The notes beneath the pieces are model-generated. The model was not told the origin of the DNA. It saw only the letters and a program-made list of their open reading frames with translations, and ran no database searches. From an uncultured Actinomyces sp. (lineage in GTDB: Bacteria; Actinomycetota; Actinomycetes; Actinomycetales; Actinomycetaceae), in contig CALHID010000199.1 of NCBI GenBank assembly GCA_938030835.1, positions 1 through 12,351 of the forward strand: a DNA stretch of 12,351 nt, given 5' to 3'. Both the position numbers and the translations under genes were made by a program. Positions 6,912 through 12,351 of the stretch are shown here, piece after piece (the stretch's first letter is position 1; each line of letters starts with the position of its first letter).

Positions 6912-9785
6912 ATGGCTGATGTAAGAAGTGGGGCGGAAGCCCTTCCGCAGGTCCCTCGAGTTGCGATGTCCGCAGAGGCAATCGCCACTGATATCAATCG
7001 GCAAGGTACTGCAATTGGTAACACACAAGTGGCTCAGAACAGATCCTTGCCGCCTGAAGAGTGGACAGGAACAGCGGCCGATGCGGCCTCTACCGAGATT
7101 CAGAAACTCGGCGAGAAGACCGTTTCTTTGTCAGAGGCGTTCTCGCCAGCGGCAACCGCGCTTAATGAGTGGGGTAGCGCGGTAAATTCTGCAATTTCCG
7201 ACGTTACGGGGCTGCAGAATGATTGGGACAAGGCAGTTCATGACTACAACAAGGCTATCGAAGAAGCGGACGCTGCGTATGAAGCTCATGGCTCTCCCCT
7301 GGATGCGCAGTTGTATGGCGGCGGTTCGGACACGTACCTGGACTCGAATGGGCTACTGCGTTCGAGAAGTGCTGACCGCGATGAAGCCTATAATAATGCA
7401 GCAGGGGTACTTACAACGGCGCAAGACGATATCCGTGCACGCTATGTGGAACGATTGAATAAATTGGATGATGCCGCTCAAACTGCTGCGAATGACATTA
7501 ATAACGCGCGACGTAACATCGTTTCTGATACTGCTGGATCAGGTGGACGCACATCTGTAGGAGCGGCTCTATTCCCAGCTCAGGATATGCCTTACACCAG
7601 TAGTGCTGCTACGTGGGAAGATGCTCTAGAAAAGGCTCCGCAAATTGCTGAAGCACTGAAGAAACAGCCGATGAGTATTGATGATCTCAAGAGTTTTAAT
7701 AAAGAATATGGTGCTCTTTTAGCGAATCCGTTTTATGCCGCTGCGCTCAGTCAGTATGCATCTATGGATGATTTATTTAATGCGTCGCTTGCAGCTCGCG
7801 AGGCGGGGTTTATTAATGGCAAGTTTGATCCTGCTGCCGACCAGTTCAACCGTAACCTCGGCTCACTAATGGTGATGGCTACTGGAGGCACTAATGTTTC
7901 CACTCAGATGTGGCCCGTGCAACGTGCTTTTGACATTGTCTCGGGTGGTCTGACGGGAAGAAGCGGCGAAACCATACCTGAGATTGTTCAGTCGAACCTT
8001 TCAGCACTTCAAGAGGTTGGGCGTAAGGAATATCTTGTACCGGCATTTTCGCAATCAAGAGTGGATGCCAAACTTCAAGGCTATGATTTCTTCGGGCAAT
8101 TGGCGGGTTCTGCAGGGCGTCTGAATAAGGATCTTGCTCTTGGCCCGGGATTTTACGATTCACCTGTAAAAGGTGGATTGTCAGTGTTTGCTGATATGGT
8201 TGCATGGGATCATGAAAGCTCTGGCTGGGATCATTCGCAGCAGAACGCAACTTCGATGCTCGTGTCGCAGGATGTTCTCGGAACCGATAGCCGGATCGCT
8301 GTAGATCCCTTGCAGGGAGTGCTGGAACTATCTGATACTCCTGATCGTCTATTAAATAGTGTGGAACCTGTCCTAAAGGCGCAGGAAGAGGCTCGACTTA
8401 GTGCGATGCGGACGGCCTTTGATGCAGATACGACATTTAATGTGAATGGCGATTCTAAGATGAACATGGTTCGCTATCTGACAGGATGGCGAGGATATGG
8501 TGTGAAGGGCTTCGAAACATTCCCTGATCACGGCGAAGCTCTGGGAGATGTACTGAATGATGTTTCAAAGCCAACAGGGGACGGCATAGTTGAGCCGAAT
8601 GCTTTGGATTATCCGCAGGGGACTAACGATCCTGAATATCAGAGTGCTTATCGGGCATTTGAGGAAGATAAGAAGAGGGCAAGAATTGCCCAGAATCTTT
8701 TGCTCGGCTATCAGGATGGCCTTGATCATTTTGATATTAACGAATCCAACGGTGAAGACTCTTTTGGAGCGTGCAACGCAAAGATGCGTTCTTGGATCGG
8801 TACAATTATCGCCCCTAGGGTCGATGATCTCGCATCAATGCTTGACAGCGTGCAGTCACATGCAGCGCCTGCAGAAAATGTTGTCGGTCATGTCAAGATG
8901 AATCTTGACGCTGACAGTATCAAACGAATGTTCTCGAAGGAAGGTCTATTTACAGACCTTGCATTCGATCAGCCAAAGCAAATCGCTGGGTGGGACAGCG
9001 GGGATCCTAGACAAATGCTCTTTGAAGGAGGTCGTCCACCGGCTCTGCAAGCGTTGCAGACTTCTGCTTGGGCTGGATATCGTTACCGTCTTGGTACCTT
9101 GATGGATGCGTCGAGTGGCACTTCGGATGACTTTGCTGAGAACGTTCAGAATAATACTGCAGGTTGGCGAACGTTACTCGATGGTCTGGATGGCGCACCA
9201 AGCCGTGCCAACATACTTTACAATGATCAAGTCGAGGATCGTAATAAGCTTATTCGCGGTTTTATTGACCTTGCCTTTAGTGCGATTCCTTCATCACCTG
9301 GCTTTGGAATGGACGATGTCCTTAAGTTTGGAATTGGTCAAGGCAAAGACGAGTTCTTGGATATGGCGCTTCCCACCGATATGAGTAGTAGCGAATTAAC
9401 TGAAATGATCAAAAAACGATCTGAGTCCAGTTCTAGCTTTGTTATTGCAGCACAGGGGGCGTATCTTGATAGTGATAACTGGGTAAATGATTCAGGTTTA
9501 ACAAAGCAAGAGCTTGTTGACCAATTTATTGGGCTGCGTGGTTACGATAACGGTATAGCACCCGGAACATCGGTCGAAGACATGAATCCGAAACAACGCG
9601 AGGCACTGATCACTTATCTCTCTGAAGAAGTTGATAAAGGGTCACGAACTGCCCTGAAAAATGTAATCGATACGATGGATAGTGATCAACCGGCCCGTGC
9701 ATCGTTCTTTGCTGAATGTGAAGCAGCACCCCGTACGCATGAGCTCGTCTTCGCAGAACCGCGTGGTTCTACTGGGTCGATTTAG
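6912..9785 (+). CDS. Large W-x-G-headed T7SS-associated protein of cassette B (957 aa)
   Basis: Paralogue of the 944-aa protein at 3580 along its whole length. The ATG at 6912 is preceded by a G-rich site (GGGGGAG at 6895-6901). The WXG100-like head has PEEWTG (48-53) and LQNDWD (101-106). A helical segment follows, longer than in the sister because of an insert near 125-155 that includes YGGG and TYLDSNG. The linker SVGAALF is at 215-221. Body blocks shared with the sister are LMVMATGG (319-326), GYDFFGQLAG (390-399), SVFAD (424-428), LELSDTPD (471-478), MNMVRYL (517-523), EALGDVL (542-548), SWIGTII (627-633) and DLAFDQPK (682-689). Near 798-823 a conserved GK-x-x-F and PTD motif is also found in the sister. 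The last ~30 residues differ completely. No catalytic signature, signal peptide or membrane helix is seen. Likely a secreted ESX-type substrate; DUF6571-like by memory only. Confidence 0.88.
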   Translation: MADVRSGAEALPQVPRVAMSAEAIATDINRQGTAIGNTQVAQNRSLPPEEWTGTAADAASTEIQKLGEKTVSLSEAFSPAATALNEWGSAVNSAISDVTGLQNDWDKAVHDYNKAIEEADAAYEAHGSPLDAQLYGGGSDTYLDSNGLLRSRSADRDEAYNNAAGVLTTAQDDIRARYVERLNKLDDAAQTAANDINNARRNIVSDTAGSGGRTSVGAALFPAQDMPYTSSAATWEDALEKAPQIAEALKKQPMSIDDLKSFNKEYGALLANPFYAAALSQYASMDDLFNASLAAREAGFINGKFDPAADQFNRNLGSLMVMATGGTNVSTQMWPVQRAFDIVSGGLTGRSGETIPEIVQSNLSALQEVGRKEYLVPAFSQSRVDAKLQGYDFFGQLAGSAGRLNKDLALGPGFYDSPVKGGLSVFADMVAWDHESSGWDHSQQNATSMLVSQDVLGTDSRIAVDPLQGVLELSDTPDRLLNSVEPVLKAQEEARLSAMRTAFDADTTFNVNGDSKMNMVRYLTGWRGYGVKGFETFPDHGEALGDVLNDVSKPTGDGIVEPNALDYPQGTNDPEYQSAYRAFEEDKKRARIAQNLLLGYQDGLDHFDINESNGEDSFGACNAKMRSWIGTIIAPRVDDLASMLDSVQSHAAPAENVVGHVKMNLDADSIKRMFSKEGLFTDLAFDQPKQIAGWDSGDPRQMLFEGGRPPALQALQTSAWAGYRYRLGTLMDASSGTSDDFAENVQNNTAGWRTLLDGLDGAPSRANILYNDQVEDRNKLIRGFIDLAFSAIPSSPGFGMDDVLKFGIGQGKDEFLDMALPTDMSSSELTEMIKKRSESSSSFVIAAQGAYLDSDNWVNDSGLTKQELVDQFIGLRGYDNGIAPGTSVEDMNPKQREALITYLSEEVDKGSRTALKNVIDTMDSDQPARASFFAECEAAPRTHELVFAEPRGSTGSI

Positions 9786-9790
9786 TTGAG

Positions 9791-10081
9791 TTATCCCTCC
9801 GCTGGAATAACCCCAATCACGGGGTTCCATTCGCGGGGGATACGCTCGGCGATGAAACCGGCCTGATTAAACGGGTCGGCTTCTAAGAGCTCCAGAGCAC
9901 CGGCAGCATCTTCCGCGCGCACAATGATCAGCGCATCATGCGTACCGGTGTAGGGCCCCGCTGCAATCAGATGGCCCTGAGCGGCAAGCTCGCCGTTAAA
10001 CGCGCGGTGCGTGGGACGTACCTCGGCCATTTCCTCATCGCGATCGGTGACGTAGTGGTACTCGACAGTGAAAACCTTCAT
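9791..10081 (-). CDS. YciI-family small protein (96 aa)
   Basis: Small alpha/beta ferredoxin-like protein of the YciI/YCII-related family, usually cytosolic and of unknown or varied function; some members are linked to dehalogenation or other catabolic pathways. The match rests on three family landmarks: RPTH (22-25) with the conserved His, GHLIAAGP (36-43), and ADPF-x-x-AGF (68-76) with the conserved Asp. The length, near 95 residues, is normal. The start is set by a very strong GGAGGAGG site. It is separated from the upstream 641-aa gene by a hairpin terminator, so it probably has its own promoter; a weak TATATC lies at 10113-10118 on this strand. Its stop is 5 bases from the stop of the convergent cassette B large gene. 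There is no evident link to secretion. Family assignment is secure. Confidence 0.93.
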   Translation of the reverse strand: MKVFTVEYHYVTDRDEEMAEVRPTHRAFNGELAAQGHLIAAGPYTGTHDALIIVRAEDAAGALELLEADPFNQAGFIAERIPREWNPVIGVIPAEG

Positions 10082-10085
10082 TTTT

Positions 10086-10093
10086 CCTCCTCC
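10086..10093 (-). promoter_or_regulatory. Strong ribosome binding site of the YciI-family gene
   Basis: On the minus strand GGAGGAGG lies 4 bases before the ATG at 10081, with its upstream GGAGG at an ideal 7 bases. It is the strongest Shine-Dalgarno match in the window and fixes the start. Confidence 0.8.
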
Positions 10094-10146
10094 ATAGGGA
10101 AATACACTTCACGATATACCGACGAAGTTCTCGACGGGAAATGAAA

Positions 10147-10176
10147 AGGGGCACGAGACTTCAGTCTCGTGCCCCT
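10147..10176 (-). terminator. Rho-independent terminator after the 641-aa gene
   Basis: A perfect 14-base inverted repeat, AGGGGCACGAGACT and its complement, separated by two bases (functionally a 13-bp stem with a TTCA or TGAA tetraloop). On the minus strand the GC-rich stem ends in CCCCTTTTC, giving a short U-tract. It sits 13 bases after the stop of the 641-aa gene and 66 bases before the YciI-family start. On the + strand it is followed by a poorer CACGTTTATT, so it acts mainly for the minus strand but could also stop read-through from cassette B. Confidence 0.9.
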
Positions 10177-10189
10177 CACGTTTATTCTC

Positions 10190-12115
10190 TTACCACTGGT
10201 CGCCCTGATCGCGTGCGGCAACCGGCTTCAATGTGGCAGCACTACCAGCCGAAAGCCCAGCGGCCACAGGAACCTGCTCCTCAACGCCATCGACGCGAAC
10301 GGCCTTGAAGCCCGCCAGTGCCTGGCGCTTTGCGCGCTCCTTTTCTTCCTTCGACGCGGTTGCAGCAGGAACGCCGCCAAAAGCGCCGCGTCCCATAGCT
10401 GAAGAAGCCGCGCGTCCAGCCGAAGCTCCGGCTGCCGCGTTTCCGCCAGCAGTTGCGGCGCCGCCCTTCACACCAGTTGAAGACGATGAGCTTCCCGCCT
10501 TCGCAGCGGAAACGCCACCCTTTGCAGAAGCAGCCGCTCCTCCCTTTGCAGAGGAGGCGCCGCCTCGTGCCGAGGTAGTTGCAGCGCCCTGAGCGGTCGT
10601 TGTCCCGCGGGGACCAACGCCAGCGGTCCGCGTACCAGCTGCCGCCGAAGTTCCCTTTGCGGTGGTGCCAGCCGCGCCCTTTGCTCCGGCAGTTCCAGTC
10701 TTCGAGGCGCTCGCAGCCGTGCCCTTGGCTCCAGTTGCAGCGCCCTTCGTCGCAGCCGCTGTTGAACCCGTTGCACCGGTAGTCGCACCACCGGCTGGAC
10801 GAATGCTCGCTGCAGCGCGTGCACGTGCCGACATGGTCGACGCATTACTTGCCGTCGATGATGTGCCTGCGCCAGTTCCGGTGGTTGCGCCGCTGCCATA
10901 AGCTCCGGGGGCTCCCATACCGCGTGGGAATCCACCTGCGCGAGCAGCTGCCGAGGCCGGGGTGCCCGGGTTTGCCATGCGAGCTGCATTGCCCCAGTTA
11001 CCAGCCTGAGCAGTTCCACGAGGAGTTAACGCACCACGCTCAAGATCGTTCATCGCGCTAGAAATTGCGTTCGAGGACGACAAGCGGGCGCTGGTCGAGG
11101 GTGCGAGTGCGCCACCGGCCGGCACTGTTCCAAATTGAGAAGTAGCAGCACGCGAGGCGAAACCACCCATCGAACTTGCAATAGAGGTCGCGGAAGTTGC
11201 CATGCGGCCAAGACCAGCCAAAGTGCCACCGGTCGTTAGTGCGCCACCGGCAATGGCCAAATCCTTGGATTGCGAAGACGTCGAGAAGGGGTTGTAATCG
11301 GGCTTCCAACGGGGATCGTTCGCATCGGTAACAGGTGCGGGAACATGCCCGCCAACGGGGCCATCAGCGGTCATGTAGCCGCCAACCGGCATGGTCGTAA
11401 CATCAACGCCTGCCAGAACGGAAGATGAAGGGGAAACAGAAGGAAGGACCTCAAGTCCAGCGATTGGGGCTCCGGTGTTTGCACCACCAGCTACATAGGC
11501 AGGAGAACCTTGGGTTGCCATCCGAGGGATTTGTGCATCAAGACTGGTACCAGTGCTGCCTGTGGGTCCACTGCCGCCACCATTCGAATCGCCATCTCCA
11601 TTGCTAGAGTCCCCGGAGAATCCAGCAGCAGCACTGCTCACTTCGCCATTCATGGTGTCAAGGGCTGCTTTTGCCTGTGCTTCCCTTTGGGCATTGCGCT
11701 GAGCGATCATATTCTGGATGTACTCATTTTGAAGCGCAGCTTCATTTGGCTGCCCTTGGAACATCACTTGCGCGGCAGCCTGGTCTGAGGGATGCGAAAG
11801 TTGTGTGCTGAGAGTCCCTTGAACAGACTTAGCGTCTTGCATAGCTTGACGAGCCTGGGTGTGGGCGGCTTCCATGGTCCCGACTCGACCCTCCAAGTTA
11901 GCGATCGAGGTCTCGAAATCGCTGACTTTTGATGTCATTGCCGCATGTGTTGCACCTTCAACGCCAGTGTTTCCGGAGAAGCTTGCGCATGCGGTTTTTA
12001 GAGAAGCCAGCTGAGCTTTCAGGTCATTCAGAAGCGATGCATCCTGGTCTGAATAGTCAAGGCGGGCAACTTTGGTGAGTCGATCATAGTTCTCTGTGGA
12101 GAGTGAGGCTGCCAT
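10190..12115 (-). CDS. Ala/Gly-rich secretion-associated protein with helical head (PPE/EspB-like layout, 641 aa)
   Basis: I do not recognise a named family. Residues 1-165 are helical with heptad-like spacing (two or three long helices) and include YSDQD (21-25), which fits the YxxxD pattern. A Gly/Ser linker covers 166-190. Residues 191-280 are Pro/Gly-rich. A Gly/Ala hydrophobic stretch lies at 285-305. Residues 440-580 are almost only Ala, Gly, Thr, Ser and Lys/Arg, with many K-G or R-G steps. A charged segment KEEKERAKR (589-597) precedes the C-terminus, which ends in Trp. Helical head, flexible low-complexity middle and charged C-terminal segment are the layout of PPE/EspB-type ESX substrates; this is analogy, not a motif match. 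The upstream site is weak (AAGAAAG). It lies 60 bases after the partial gene on the same strand, probably one operon, and ends at a strong terminator. The frame is certain. Confidence 0.85.
   Translation of the reverse strand: MAASLSTENYDRLTKVARLDYSDQDASLLNDLKAQLASLKTACASFSGNTGVEGATHAAMTSKVSDFETSIANLEGRVGTMEAAHTQARQAMQDAKSVQGTLSTQLSHPSDQAAAQVMFQGQPNEAALQNEYIQNMIAQRNAQREAQAKAALDTMNGEVSSAAAGFSGDSSNGDGDSNGGGSGPTGSTGTSLDAQIPRMATQGSPAYVAGGANTGAPIAGLEVLPSVSPSSSVLAGVDVTTMPVGGYMTADGPVGGHVPAPVTDANDPRWKPDYNPFSTSSQSKDLAIAGGALTTGGTLAGLGRMATSATSIASSMGGFASRAATSQFGTVPAGGALAPSTSARLSSSNAISSAMNDLERGALTPRGTAQAGNWGNAARMANPGTPASAAARAGGFPRGMGAPGAYGSGATTGTGAGTSSTASNASTMSARARAAASIRPAGGATTGATGSTAAATKGAATGAKGTAASASKTGTAGAKGAAGTTAKGTSAAAGTRTAGVGPRGTTTAQGAATTSARGGASSAKGGAAASAKGGVSAAKAGSSSSSTGVKGGAATAGGNAAAGASAGRAASSAMGRGAFGGVPAATASKEEKERAKRQALAGFKAVRVDGVEEQVPVAAGLSAGSAATLKPVAARDQGDQW
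10376..10800 (-). repeat. Degenerate Ala/Gly/Lys low-complexity repeat region
   Basis: Within the 641-aa gene, residues 440-580 are built from imperfect short units such as TKGAA, AKGTA, AKGAA, AKGTS, SAKGG and AAKAG. At DNA level this appears on the + strand as recurring GCCCTTxG and GCxGCxCC words. The units vary in length and spacing, so this is a degenerate tract, not a tandem array with a fixed period. Such tracts are prone to slippage and length change between strains. Confidence 0.6.
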
Positions 12116-12175
12116 AAGAGGTCTTTCTTCAATCCTAGGTATTACTGAGAAGCGTCTCGATATTCGATGTTGCTA

Positions 12176-12351
12176 TCAGTCTCGTCCAAAGCCGTAAGGG
12201 GAGTTCCAGTTGGGAAGTCCCGAAGTGGGTTTGCTTGGTGCTCGTGTGGCCGAAGCGACGAGGTCATCCCATGTCTCAGAACCCTGTCCAGTGCCACCCA
12301 AGAATGTTGGCGGAAGTTGAAGTTGTGGAGTTGAGGAGGAAGCGTTGTTAG
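12176..12351 (-). CDS. C-terminal end of an unidentified gene, 5' partial
   Basis: Fifty-seven codons run from the right edge to tandem stops TGA TAG (12178-12173). The peptide is Ser/Thr/Pro/Gly-rich with aromatic residues (PPTFLGGTGQGSETWDDL, then PNWNSPYGFGRD at the very end). I prefer this frame because of its natural composition and because the double stop sits 60 bases before the 641-aa start. An overlapping frame, also open from the edge to a TAA at 12144-12142, gives a His/Arg-rich product and looks like a shadow. The tail resembles a flexible C-terminal segment of a secretion-locus protein, but it is too short to name. It is probably co-transcribed with the 641-aa gene. Confidence 0.65.
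   Translation of the reverse strand, partial: NNASSSTPQLQLPPTFLGGTGQGSETWDDLVASATRAPSKPTSGLPNWNSPYGFGRD

Noticed and set aside
9803..9829. Bulged hairpin TGGAATAACCCC/GGGGTTCCA as a terminator for large gene B
   Set aside because: It lies inside the YciI-family coding end and no T-run follows on the + strand.
10233..10901. Pro/Ala-rich + strand frames opposite the repeat tract
   Set aside because: Reverse reading of GCC/GGC-rich repeats always yields Pro/Ala-rich open frames; no ribosome sites.
10468..11019. 183-codon minus-strand frame inside the 641-aa gene
   Set aside because: An out-of-frame reading of the Ala/Gly repeat tract, giving Arg/Gln/Leu-rich nonsense; no start signal.
12142..12351. 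Alternative minus-strand frame open from the right edge
   Set aside because: His/Arg-rich product with shadow-like composition; the frame ending in TGA TAG at 12178-12173 has a more natural protein.
1..12351. CRISPR array, tRNA/rRNA genes, insertion sequence or integrase
   Set aside because: I saw no regular direct repeats with spacers, no cloverleaf-type sequence, no transposase or integrase frame and no paired terminal inverted repeats.

Overview
The window looks like part of a type VII (ESX/WXG100) secretion locus from an actinobacterium. The best clue is the first gene, an EccC-type triple-ATPase coupling protein. The moderate GC content, the mixture of G/C- and A/T-ending codons and the Ala/Gly-rich proteins would fit a moderate-GC member of the Actinomycetaceae. 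That genus-level guess is inference and weakly held.

Layout. Left arm, + strand: (1) the C-terminal ~970 residues of EccC, cut by the left edge; (2) a 312-base gap that may hold a decayed reading frame; (3) cassette A, a 119-aa small ESAT-6/PE-like protein whose stop overlaps (ATGA) the start of a 944-aa protein with a W-x-G head; (4) a 148-base gap with a small hairpin and a possible extended -10; (5) cassette B, a 115-aa small protein and a 957-aa large protein one base apart, clearly paralogous to cassette A gene by gene. Right arm, - strand, read from the right edge leftwards: the last 57 codons of an unidentified gene, a 641-aa protein with a helical head and a long Ala/Gly/Ser/Thr/Lys tail (PPE/EspB-like layout), a strong hairpin terminator, and a small YciI-family gene. 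The two arms converge, with only 5 bases between the stops of the cassette B large gene and the yciI-like gene.

How it may work. EccC is the motor and substrate-recognition ATPase at the membrane. Each small/large pair has the layout of a co-secreted T7SS heterodimer: a short helical partner made just before a long protein whose first ~110 residues carry W-x-G. The large proteins then have a ~750-residue body with well conserved blocks but no toxin or enzyme motif I can recognise. Its layout recalls the actinobacterial proteins annotated DUF6571, from memory and unverified. The 641-aa protein and its upstream neighbour look like further secretion-associated proteins. The YciI-like gene is probably an unrelated small cytosolic protein. 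The most interesting item is the duplicated and diverged two-gene cassette directly behind eccC.
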